Assembly: GCF_006864535.1 (NCBI RefSeq)
Contig: NZ_QHLL01000003.1
Span: 124,001 to 188,000 of the forward strand
From: Campylobacter sp. MIT 12-8780
Lineage (GTDB): Bacteria; Campylobacterota; Campylobacteria; Campylobacterales; Campylobacteraceae
Reading direction: 5' to 3'
Length of the DNA: 64,000 nucleotides
Part shown: in pieces, positions 38,944 through 46,462 of the stretch
Layout: every line of letters starts with the position of its first letter
How positions within the stretch are numbered: the first letter of the stretch is position 1
The notes under the pieces: generated by a model
Seen by the model: the letters and a program-made list of their open reading frames with translations, nothing else
Told to the model about the DNA's origin: nothing
Databases searched by the model: none
Translations under genes and position numbers: made by a program

Positions 38944-38987
38944 TCCTAAATTTACCCTTTTTTACTTTAAAATATCCTAAATTTACC
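38944..38987. repeat. Direct repeat TCCTAAATTTACC x2, 31-bp spacing
   Basis: Two identical 13-mers start at 38944 and 38975, between the G12 tract and the HTH gene. The 31-bp spacing is about three helical turns, so both copies face the same side of the DNA. That arrangement suits a pair of operator sites in this divergent 146-bp region. Confidence 0.65.
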
Positions 38988-39045
38988 TTGTTGTATTTTA
39001 AAGCTAAAAAATATATGCTTGTGTAAAAATTTTTTGGAAAAAGCG

Positions 39046-39249
39046 ATGACTCAAAGAGATTTAGCAGGCAGACTTGATATCAATGTCAAAACCTTACGCA
39101 AATGGAAAAAAGATCGTCCAAGAGTATATGAACTTTTAATGCTAGGACTTGAGGCTGAAAATATGCTTAAAGAACTGCAACAAAATGTGCAAAAATTTGA
39201 AGAGCTTTTATACAAACACAGCGAAGAGGCAACAAAACAAAAGTCTTAA
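39046..39249 (+). CDS. Small helix-turn-helix protein
   Basis: A 67-residue protein. MTQRDLAGRLDINVKTLRKWKKDRP (about 1-25) reads as a helix-turn-helix with recognition helix VKTLRKWKK. The rest is a long amphipathic helix (LMLGLEAENMLKELQQNVQKFEELLYKHSEE) likely to dimerise as a coiled coil. I choose ATG 39046 (GGA 9 bp upstream) over a TTG at 39019. It is divergent from the poly-G acyltransferase and 89 bp before the O-acetylation genes, so it could regulate either. A transposase-N-terminal-like origin is also possible. Confidence 0.7.
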   Translation: MTQRDLAGRLDINVKTLRKWKKDRPRVYELLMLGLEAENMLKELQQNVQKFEELLYKHSEEATKQKS

Positions 39250-39338
39250 AACTCAAATCCTTAACCCCACTTTAAGCCAAAATAAGCTAAAATCAAAGCT
39301 TTAATTTGCAAATTTAAATACACTCAAAAAAGGTAGAA

Positions 39339-40712
39339 ATGACTTATTTTTCTTTAGAATTCGCACTAATGTTTTGTGCTTTTTTTGTGCTGTATTGGTG
39401 TTTTAAAGAAAGTTTTCGCGCACAAAATATCTTTATTTTAGCATTTAGCTATATAGTGTATATCTTGATGAATCCTTACTTTGCTCTTGTGCTTTTTGTT
39501 TATACCTTTTTTATTCATTATTTTGCTTTGTTGATTTTTGTGCGTCAAAAAAGATACATTTTTGCTGCTTGCATTTCTTTTGCGGTTTTGAATTTATGCT
39601 TTTTTAAGTATTTTACAAGTATTAAAGATAGCTTTGATCAATTTTTAGCGTTTTTTGGTTTTGAGTATTTAAATTCTGATCTTATTTTTCCAGTAGGCAT
39701 TAGCTTTTATACTTTTGCTTCAATTACCTATCTTGTAAGCGTTTATAAAGAACACAAAATCGAAACTTTTTTAAATTTAGCCACTTATCTTTCCTTTTTT
39801 CCGACTTTATTAGCCGGTCCTATCATGAGAAGTGAGTTTTTTTTCAAACAAATTCATCAAAGAAGAGAATTTTCAAATGGCGATTTAATCATCTTTTTAC
39901 TCGTCTTAGGTATCATCAAAAAGGTATTAATCGCTAATTACTTAGGCATTTACTCTAAAGAAATTTTAGCAAATCCTAGCACGCATAATTTCTTAGAGCT
40001 TTTGTGTGCGATATATGCTTTTAGCGTGCAAATTTATTGCGATTTTAGCGGCTATGTGAATTTAGTTACAGCTTTTGCTTTAATGCTTGGCTTTAACCTA
40101 CCTAAAAACTTTGATATGCCTTATCTTTCAAAGAACTTAAAAGAATTTTGGAGCAGATGGCATATCTCGCTTTCAACCTTTATAAGAGATTACATTTATA
40201 TCCCTTTAGGCGGAAGCAAAAAAGGGCGTATGCGAACTTATGTGAATTTGCTGATTGCTTTTGCGCTTTCTGGAATTTGGCATAACAATACCATCAATTT
40301 CTTATTTTGGGGACTTTTGCATGGGCTTGGGGTGGTGTTTTTGCATTTACCATTTATCCAAAAGATAAATTTGCAAAAAATTCCATATCTGGGGAGTTTT
40401 TTAACCTTTCATTTTGTGGCTTTTGCGTGGATATTTTTTTATTATCCAAGTTTTGACAAAGCATTTGAATACCTCAAAGCCTGCGTGGATAACTTCTTTT
40501 TTGAGCTTGAATACAAAGATATTTATATTTTTGCGTCCTTTGTGGCTTTATTTATCATCTATCCTTTATTTGTGAATTTTCAAAAACATTGCGTGCGAAT
40601 TTTGCATATCACTCCTTTGTTTTTAAAGCCTATTTTGCTGGCTTTAATCTTACTTGTAGTTTTTGCGTTTATGCCAAGTGGAATACCTCAATTTATTTAC
40701 GAGAGTTTTTAA
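39339..40712 (+). CDS. patA: MBOAT-family peptidoglycan O-acetyltransferase PatA-like
   Basis: A 457-residue polytopic membrane protein of the AlgI/PatA type. It moves acetyl groups across the membrane for O-acetylation of wall muramic acid. Signatures are FPVGISFYTFASITYLVSVY, FFPTLLAGPIMR, IYCDFSGYVN, FWSRWHISLSTFIRDYIYIPLGGSKKGR and the catalytic His in ALSGIWHNNTINFLFWGLLHG. The two following SGNH hydrolase-fold genes complete the patA-patB-ape1 set known in C. jejuni (Cj0609c-Cj0611c from memory). Alginate-type acetylation is the alternative, but no alginate genes are present. Confidence 0.9.
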   Translation: MTYFSLEFALMFCAFFVLYWCFKESFRAQNIFILAFSYIVYILMNPYFALVLFVYTFFIHYFALLIFVRQKRYIFAACISFAVLNLCFFKYFTSIKDSFDQFLAFFGFEYLNSDLIFPVGISFYTFASITYLVSVYKEHKIETFLNLATYLSFFPTLLAGPIMRSEFFFKQIHQRREFSNGDLIIFLLVLGIIKKVLIANYLGIYSKEILANPSTHNFLELLCAIYAFSVQIYCDFSGYVNLVTAFALMLGFNLPKNFDMPYLSKNLKEFWSRWHISLSTFIRDYIYIPLGGSKKGRMRTYVNLLIAFALSGIWHNNTINFLFWGLLHGLGVVFLHLPFIQKINLQKIPYLGSFLTFHFVAFAWIFFYYPSFDKAFEYLKACVDNFFFELEYKDIYIFASFVALFIIYPLFVNFQKHCVRILHITPLFLKPILLALILLVVFAFMPSGIPQFIYESF

Positions 40713-40713
40713 G

Positions 40714-41718
40714 ATGAAAATTTTTAGATTTTTCTTTGTGATCCTAAGCACTTTTTTCATCGTTGCTTTTGTGATGAATAAAAGCATAGCCTCGTATTTA
40801 GAGCAAAAATATCACTTGCACGTAGCTTTTCAAAATGATATTTTAGATGAAGCAAACAGCTTTAAAGTAAAGCTTGAACAAATTCGAGCTGTGCTAAGCA
40901 ATGATACCCAAGCCTTGCATTATGGCTCTTTGAGTGAATTTAGCACAAATGATATAAATGCAAGTTTTAATGAAACTTATCTTATCGATGAGCTTGATGA
41001 AAATTTAAGCAAAATAACACTTGAGCTTGACAAAAACACAAGCATTCAAAACTATGATACAAATTTAAGCTCCATTCCAAGCAAGCTTGTGATCCAAAAA
41101 GGCGAGGAGTTCTTGCTGATAGGGGATTCTTTAATGCAAGGTGTAGCTTTGGCTTTGACAAGAGATTTAAGCAAGCTTAAGATCAAAAGCACGAATTTAA
41201 GCAAACAAAGCACAGGCTTAAGCTATAAAAGCTATTTTAACTGGGCAAGTGCGACTCAAGCAGCATTTGTGGAAAATAAGAACTTAAAATATCTTGTTGT
41301 CTTACTTGGCGCAAATGATCCTTGGGACATTAAATTTGGGGGCAAATACCAAGCCTTTAACAGCGAGCAGTGGCGTGAAATTTATACCAGTCGCGTTGAT
41401 GAGATTATCAAAATCGCTAAACTTCACAATGCTAAGGTTTTATGGTATGAAATTCCTCCAGTGAAAAAAGACAGTCTTAATGAAAAAATCAAAATCTTAA
41501 ATGAAATTTATCGTAGCGAAAACCTTAAAAATAACGAAATTTTCATTCAAACAACGCAAGCTTTAAGTGAAGACGGCAAGTATTCAAGCTATATTAGAGA
41601 TGAAAATAACAAAAGCATTAAAATTAGAGCCGATGATGGCACACATTTTAACATAAAAGGCGCAAAACTTATGTCTGAGCTTTTGCTTGAAAAACTTGAT
41701 ACAAACGAGCTTAAATGA
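40714..41718 (+). CDS. patB: SGNH-type (DUF459) periplasmic O-acetyltransferase PatB-like
   Basis: A 334-residue protein with an N-terminal membrane anchor (KIFRFFFVILSTFFIVAFV). A periplasmic SGNH/GDSL domain follows: block I EEFLLIGDSLMQGVA (nucleophilic Ser), block III VVLLGANDPWD, block V ADDGTHFNIKGA (Asp and His). It is expected to transfer acetyl from PatA to peptidoglycan. The start at ATG 40714 lies one base after the patA stop; an earlier in-frame start inside patA (40663) is unlikely. It overlaps the next gene by 4 bp. Confidence 0.85.
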   Translation: MKIFRFFFVILSTFFIVAFVMNKSIASYLEQKYHLHVAFQNDILDEANSFKVKLEQIRAVLSNDTQALHYGSLSEFSTNDINASFNETYLIDELDENLSKITLELDKNTSIQNYDTNLSSIPSKLVIQKGEEFLLIGDSLMQGVALALTRDLSKLKIKSTNLSKQSTGLSYKSYFNWASATQAAFVENKNLKYLVVLLGANDPWDIKFGGKYQAFNSEQWREIYTSRVDEIIKIAKLHNAKVLWYEIPPVKKDSLNEKIKILNEIYRSENLKNNEIFIQTTQALSEDGKYSSYIRDENNKSIKIRADDGTHFNIKGAKLMSELLLEKLDTNELK

Positions 41719-42902
41719 AAAAAATCTGTTTTTTTCTTTTGTGCGTTTTTGGGCTTTTTTTTATCAACGCTTGTGTATATATGAGCGTGCCAAAAAGCAT
41801 ACGAGTAAGCCAGCCTATCAGCAAAAAAGAGCTTTTAGACAAACCAAGATCGGCTTTAATCAACTTTGCAAGCTCAAGCGAACTTGAACGCCTAAAAGGA
41901 TACCTTAGCGATAAAAAAGACTTGAAAATCCGCATTTTTGGCGACTCTCATATGGCAGCTGATTTTTTTTCAAGAGAGCTAAGAAAGCTACTTATAAAAG
42001 TCAATGCCATAGGCTTTGCCTACCCTTTACAGCCCAAATACCAACATAATTTAATGTTAGATTATGAAAGCAAGGGCTTTGAGCTGTATAATTCTAAAAA
42101 CGATAGCACACAAAACTACGCTTTAGGTGGCGTAAGTATAAAAGCTTTAAGAAAAAATGCTTTCGTAAAACTTAGCTCAAATCTCAAAGAACAAAATTTC
42201 AAATTTGGCGTCATTTTTGAAAGTAAAAACAAAAAAGAAGCCTTTATACTCAAAGACTCTAAAGGCAAAACTTATACGCTCAAAACAACGCACTCTGGGC
42301 TTAACTACAAAGAATTTAACAATATACATTTTCCTATCAGTATCCATGCCCTTGAAAAAGGAGCAAATTTAAACGGCTTTTTTATCTATAATGCGAAAAA
42401 CAATCTCATACTTGATACGCTTGGTATCAATGGTGCAAGATCTGATTTGTGGCTTAAATGGGATCAAAAAACATTGCCAGCGCAACTTGGCATAATAAAA
42501 AGCGATTTTATCATACTTGCATATGGATCAAATGATGTTTTGTTAGGAAATTTCAATAAAACTAAATTTAAAGAAAATTATAAAAATTTCATTACCACAC
42601 TCAAACAAGCAAGTCCCAATGCTGTGATTTTGCTGATCTCTCCACCAAGTGTTACACAAAAAATCGCTGAAAATTATCAACTTTCAAGCGACTTTTACCC
42701 AGTAAGAGATGCACTTTATGAACTCGCAAAAGAGCAAAAACTCTTGCTTTTTGATATGCATAAATTTATGCAAGAAAGCGGAGGCAAAGACTTGTGGATA
42801 GAGCAAGGGTATTCAAAAGAAGATGTGCATTTAAGCGTGCAAGGCTATGAGCTTATGGCGGATAAGTTTTATAAGGATTTAAAAGCTTTATTACGCTTTT
42901 AA
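41715..42902 (+). CDS. SGNH hydrolase, peptidoglycan O-acetylesterase (Ape1)-like
   Basis: A 395-residue probable lipoprotein; its signal segment ends FFINAC (Cys about 20). The SGNH motifs are IRIFGDSHMAADFF (block I Ser), IILAYGSNDVLLG (block III Asn) and EDVHLSVQGYELM (block V Asp-His). Between them lies a beta-rich region of about 120 residues (FGVIFESKNKKEAFIL). Gene order after patA-patB suggests the Ape1 deacetylase, which lets lytic enzymes act on wall. A second acetyltransferase is the alternative. Overlap with patB is 4 bp. Confidence 0.8.
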   Translation: MKKICFFLLCVFGLFFINACVYMSVPKSIRVSQPISKKELLDKPRSALINFASSSELERLKGYLSDKKDLKIRIFGDSHMAADFFSRELRKLLIKVNAIGFAYPLQPKYQHNLMLDYESKGFELYNSKNDSTQNYALGGVSIKALRKNAFVKLSSNLKEQNFKFGVIFESKNKKEAFILKDSKGKTYTLKTTHSGLNYKEFNNIHFPISIHALEKGANLNGFFIYNAKNNLILDTLGINGARSDLWLKWDQKTLPAQLGIIKSDFIILAYGSNDVLLGNFNKTKFKENYKNFITTLKQASPNAVILLISPPSVTQKIAENYQLSSDFYPVRDALYELAKEQKLLLFDMHKFMQESGGKDLWIEQGYSKEDVHLSVQGYELMADKFYKDLKALLRF

Positions 42903-42945
42903 TGGCTACATTGCCAAGCTAATATCACCGCACAAAAATTTTACT

Positions 42946-43692
42946 TTATCTGTTATCTGCACGAAAATCAAATAAATTTAAAAATTTCCTCGCTCTTTGG
43001 GTTTTAGGCTGGGTAAAAAACTCCTGCGGACTTGAAATTTCAACGATTTGCCCAGCGTCCATAAATACTATCCTATCAGCCACAGCCCTTGCAAAGCCCA
43101 TTTCATGTGTAACTATAAGCATACTCATACCATCTTTTGCCAAATTAAGCATAACATCAAGCACTTCACGCACGATTTCTGGATCAAGAGCAGCTGTTAC
43201 TTCATCAAAAAGCATAAGCTCAGGATTCATACACAAGCTTCTTACTATGGCAATGCGTTGTTTTTGTCCTCCGCTAAGCTCTCTTGGATAGGCTTTAAGC
43301 TTGTGCGCTAAGCCTACTTTTTCAAGCCAAGTCATAGCCTCTTGCAAAATTTCTTCTTTTTTGCGTTTTTGCACTTTTAAAGGAGCTAGAAGCAAGTTTT
43401 GCTCGACATTTAAGTGATCAAAAAGCTCGTAGGATTGAAAGACCATACCAACTTTTTGGCGAATCTTTTGCCAATCCTTAAAATTGGTATCAATTTTTTC
43501 TTTATCAATATAAATTTCTCCACTTGCTATACTTTCAAGTCCATTAACACAGCGTAAAAGCGTGGATTTACCGCACCCACTAGGTCCTAGTATCACCACA
43601 ACTTCTTTTTTAGCTACACTTAAATTTATATCTTTTAAAACATGGTGTGAGCCGTAGTATTTTTGTAAATGGCTGATCTTTAAAATTTCCAT
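42946..43692 (-). CDS. Polar amino-acid ABC transporter ATP-binding protein
   Basis: A 248-residue ATPase of the GlnQ/HisP type. Walker A is GPSGCGKSTLLRC, followed by a Q-loop GMVFQSYELFDHL, ABC signature LSGGQKQRIAIVRSL, Walker B LMLFDEVTAALDPE and H-loop VTHEMGFA. It lies 1 bp after the second permease gene. With the two permeases it makes a complete inner-membrane unit, but no binding-protein gene is in the operon. Gene order matches Cj0467-Cj0469 (from memory). Confidence 0.94.
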   Translation of the reverse strand: MEILKISHLQKYYGSHHVLKDINLSVAKKEVVVILGPSGCGKSTLLRCVNGLESIASGEIYIDKEKIDTNFKDWQKIRQKVGMVFQSYELFDHLNVEQNLLLAPLKVQKRKKEEILQEAMTWLEKVGLAHKLKAYPRELSGGQKQRIAIVRSLCMNPELMLFDEVTAALDPEIVREVLDVMLNLAKDGMSMLIVTHEMGFARAVADRIVFMDAGQIVEISSPQEFFTQPKTQRARKFLNLFDFRADNR

Positions 43693-43693
43693 T

Positions 43694-44350
43694 TTAACTC
43701 CATTTTTTTTCTAAAATTTGAGAATACCAAGAAAGCGGATAGCATAATAAAAAATATATAAAAAATATTATACCATAAATGACAAAAGAAGCATAAACAT
43801 TGCTATGATGAAACTCGATGATTTGCTGCCCTACTTTGACAAGCTCAACTGCTCCGATTAAAAAAGCAAAAGTCGTGCTTTTAATCATTCTAGTAAGTAA
43901 ATTTATACTTGCTGGAGTTAGACGTCTTAAGGCTTGAGGTAAGATGACAAAAGTATAAAGCTCATAAGTGTTTAAAGCAAGGCTAGCTGCTGATTCGTAT
44001 TGGTGTTTTGGTATGCTTTGCAGGGCAGCTCGCACCAAATCCATCATCTCAAACACGCCCCAAATGCTAAAGACTAAAATCGCCGCACTCACCGCGCTTA
44101 AATTCAAGCCAAACCAACGCGACAAACCAAAATAAATCACAAAAAGCCACACGATCAAAGGCATAACGCGAACAAATTCAAGGCAAAATCTACAAAATGC
44201 GTTTATAAAAGGATTTTTAAGATTATAAATTACACCCATAAAAAGCCCGCCCACAGAAGAGATGATGATACTCACAGCAGAAATTTCTAAGGTGATTAAA
44301 AGCCCTTCAAGCAGTCTTGAAAAGGTGTTTAAAGTCAGTAATTCAGGCAT
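43694..44350 (-). CDS. Amino-acid ABC transporter permease (second)
   Basis: A 218-residue HisM/GlnP-type permease with about five helices. The EAA loop is present as YESAASLALNTYELYTFVILPQALRRLTPA. I start it at ATG 44350 (MPELLTLNTF), which overlaps the previous stop (TGA at 44343) and has AAGG 7 bp upstream; a TTG at 44368 is open but unlikely. It pairs with the preceding permease to form the membrane channel. Confidence 0.9.
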   Translation of the reverse strand: MPELLTLNTFSRLLEGLLITLEISAVSIIISSVGGLFMGVIYNLKNPFINAFCRFCLEFVRVMPLIVWLFVIYFGLSRWFGLNLSAVSAAILVFSIWGVFEMMDLVRAALQSIPKHQYESAASLALNTYELYTFVILPQALRRLTPASINLLTRMIKSTTFAFLIGAVELVKVGQQIIEFHHSNVYASFVIYGIIFFIYFLLCYPLSWYSQILEKKWS

Positions 44351-44990
44351 AACGCAACCTTTTTTCAAGATAGCTTAAAAACAAAGATAAAGGTAAGATT
44401 ATACATAAATAACTCACAAAAAGCATAAATAAAAGCTCATCTGTCTTATAAGTAAGCGAATTTAAACTCGTCATCGTATAAACAAGATCAGGCAAGGCAA
44501 TGATAGTAACAACTGAGGTTTCTTTAAATAAAAAAATAGTATTTGCACTAAGACTTGGCATAGCCACGCTTAAAGCTTGAGGCAAGATCACAAAGCGAAA
44601 CACCTGCCAAGGACTTAAAGCTAAGCTTAAGGCTGCTTCAAACTGCTGTTTTTTTACCGCTTCAATACCAGCTCTTAAACTCTCTGCCATATAAGAACCG
44701 CCCAAAAATGAAAGCCCCAAAACCGCACAGCTAAAGCTCTCAAGCCCAAGTCCAAGCCGTCCAAGCCCATAATACAAAAAGAAAAGCTGGATGAGCAAAG
44801 GCGTATTTCTTGAAAGCTCTATATACACCCTGCAAATTTGGCTTAAAAGTTTGAACTTAAAATACTGCATTAACACGCAAAAAATGCCTATACACAAAGA
44901 AAAGAAAAGCCCCAAAGCAAAAACCTCAAGTGTAAGTAAGGCTGCATTTATAAAATTTGGCGTGTATTTGAGTATAAAATCAAAATCCAT
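44343..44990 (-). CDS. Amino-acid ABC transporter permease (first)
   Basis: A 215-residue HisQ/GlnP-type permease. It begins MDFDFILKYTPNFINAALLTL, has RNTPLLIQLFFLYYGLG and the EAA loop QQFEAALSLALSPWQVFRFVILPQALSVAMPS. It is the first gene of the three-gene leftward transporter operon, with AGAGGA before the ATG. A 16-bp palindrome overlapping a TAAAAT -10 box lies 25-40 bp upstream. Confidence 0.9.
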   Translation of the reverse strand: MDFDFILKYTPNFINAALLTLEVFALGLFFSLCIGIFCVLMQYFKFKLLSQICRVYIELSRNTPLLIQLFFLYYGLGRLGLGLESFSCAVLGLSFLGGSYMAESLRAGIEAVKKQQFEAALSLALSPWQVFRFVILPQALSVAMPSLSANTIFLFKETSVVTIIALPDLVYTMTSLNSLTYKTDELLFMLFVSYLCIILPLSLFLSYLEKRLRYA

Positions 44991-45014
44991 CTTTTTCCTC
45001 TTAGTAGTTTTTTA

Positions 45015-45030
45015 AGACTAATTTTAGTCT
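45015..45030 (-). promoter_or_regulatory. Palindrome over the -10 of the ABC transporter operon
   Basis: AGACTAA-TT-TTAGTCT is a perfect 7+7 palindrome 25-40 bp before the first permease ATG. Its minus-strand centre contains TAAAAT, a plausible -10 box. It lacks a following U run, so it looks like an operator rather than a terminator. Confidence 0.5.
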
Positions 45031-45084
45031 AAATAAGTTAAAAATTCTTTTAAATTTTCTCATTCTTTTTTATCAAGTGCAAAA

Positions 45085-46446
45085 CTAAAAAGATAATATA
45101 TTTTTAATACTTGAAAGCTTAGCCCCTAAATTTGAAAACCTCTTTATGCTAGCTTTATTTTTCATTTTCAAAGCATAGATATAGTCTTTATAGCACTCTG
45201 GACGCTTAAGATTACTTCGCTTTTTATGGGTGCAAAGAATTTTTATAAATTTAAAAGGCAAGACTAGTTTTTTAAGTCCTTTTGCCTTATTACACTCTTT
45301 TGCAAGCTTGTAGCTTAAATATTCTTTAGTTCTTTCAATTGCACCATAAGGCTGAGTTTTTATGAATTTTTTAAGCTCCTTAAGCTCTTTTTTAAAGGTT
45401 TGAGGGTCTAAAAGCTCTAAGACAAGAGCTTTATTGCAGACATAAGGTAAAAAAAGCTCTTCTATTTGCCTTGCTAGCTCTTTATCCTTAAAATTATGTG
45501 TAAAATGAAGTAGAGCTCTAGCAACTTGCAACCAAGCAAAAGCTTCTTGATATTGCCTCATAAGCTCTAAATTCTCTTTATAACTTACAGAAAAATCATT
45601 GCAATAAGTTGATAGTTGTATATCTGCTTTTTTGCGGCTATGATTCATGGAGCTTTTAGGGCGAATGCGGTAATAGTATAGTTTTTGAGGCAAGACAACT
45701 ATTTTTTGAGCCTCAGCAAATAAAGCTATACCAAAATGCACATCCTCAGTAAAAGATTTTTCAACAAAATGAATCTTAGTGTCTTTTAAAAACTCAAAAG
45801 CTATCATACCCTGCCATGCAAACCAAAAAGTTACAATATTTAAACTTCTAGCCCTTTGCAACCATTCTTCAGTGCTTATAATAGACTTTTGAGTAAAAGC
45901 AAAATGCTGCATTTGAGTTTGAGTTTTTTTAGCTTTAACCCCATCGAAATAAGGCTGGTAATCAAACCATAAAACATTATAATTTTTAATATTTTTCACA
46001 GCTTCTTCTAAGCAATTCAAGGCTAAAAAATCATCTCCATCAAAAAAACAAATATAAGTTATCTTAGAAATTTCAAGTTTTGGCAATGAAGTTTTTTTAA
46101 AAAGAGCATAAATATCATTTTTTTCATCTTGATCAAGTTTAAAACAAGCCAAGTTTTCTTTCTTATAACTAAAATAAAAATTTAAAGTCTCGCTAAAATA
46201 CTCTATACCAACATTACGAGCGCTTCCTTGTCCAGCATTTTTTTTATCAATGAGCGTAATTCTTTTATCTTTTTTTGCATACTCAAAAGCTATGTCAAAG
46301 CTCTTATCTGTACTGCCATCATTTACGAGTAAAAGTTCAAAATTTGAATAACTTTGCTTAAGCACACTTTCTATGCAGGCTTTAAGATATTTTTCAATAT
46401 TATAAATAGGCACAACTATACCTACTTTTGCTTCTTTATTTGTCAT
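45085..46446 (-). CDS. GT2 glycosyltransferase with C-terminal LSYKL module
   Basis: A 453-residue cytoplasmic sugar transferase. The GT-A domain (1-270) shows VGIVVPIYNIEKYLKACIESVLKQSYSNFELLLVNDGSTD and the metal-binding DGDD in YICFFDGDDFLALN. WFAWQGMIAFEFL and the acceptor-side ED in FTEDVHFGI follow. The last 90 residues (45088-45354) hold QPYGAIERTKEYLSYKLA and YKDYIYALK, the same module as in the acyltransferase at 37637. I use ATG 46446 with AAGGA about 9 bp upstream; a TTG one codon earlier is open. It follows the other transferase by 16 bp. Donor and acceptor sugars are unknown. Confidence 0.86.
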   Translation of the reverse strand: MTNKEAKVGIVVPIYNIEKYLKACIESVLKQSYSNFELLLVNDGSTDKSFDIAFEYAKKDKRITLIDKKNAGQGSARNVGIEYFSETLNFYFSYKKENLACFKLDQDEKNDIYALFKKTSLPKLEISKITYICFFDGDDFLALNCLEEAVKNIKNYNVLWFDYQPYFDGVKAKKTQTQMQHFAFTQKSIISTEEWLQRARSLNIVTFWFAWQGMIAFEFLKDTKIHFVEKSFTEDVHFGIALFAEAQKIVVLPQKLYYYRIRPKSSMNHSRKKADIQLSTYCNDFSVSYKENLELMRQYQEAFAWLQVARALLHFTHNFKDKELARQIEELFLPYVCNKALVLELLDPQTFKKELKELKKFIKTQPYGAIERTKEYLSYKLAKECNKAKGLKKLVLPFKFIKILCTHKKRSNLKRPECYKDYIYALKMKNKASIKRFSNLGAKLSSIKNILSF

Positions 46447-46462
46447 CAATACCAGTCCTTTG

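Noticed and set aside
39838-39846. Run of nine T inside patA as a possible switch
   Set aside because: A/T runs of this size are common in this AT-rich genome and the frame is intact; Campylobacter switching mainly uses G/C runs.
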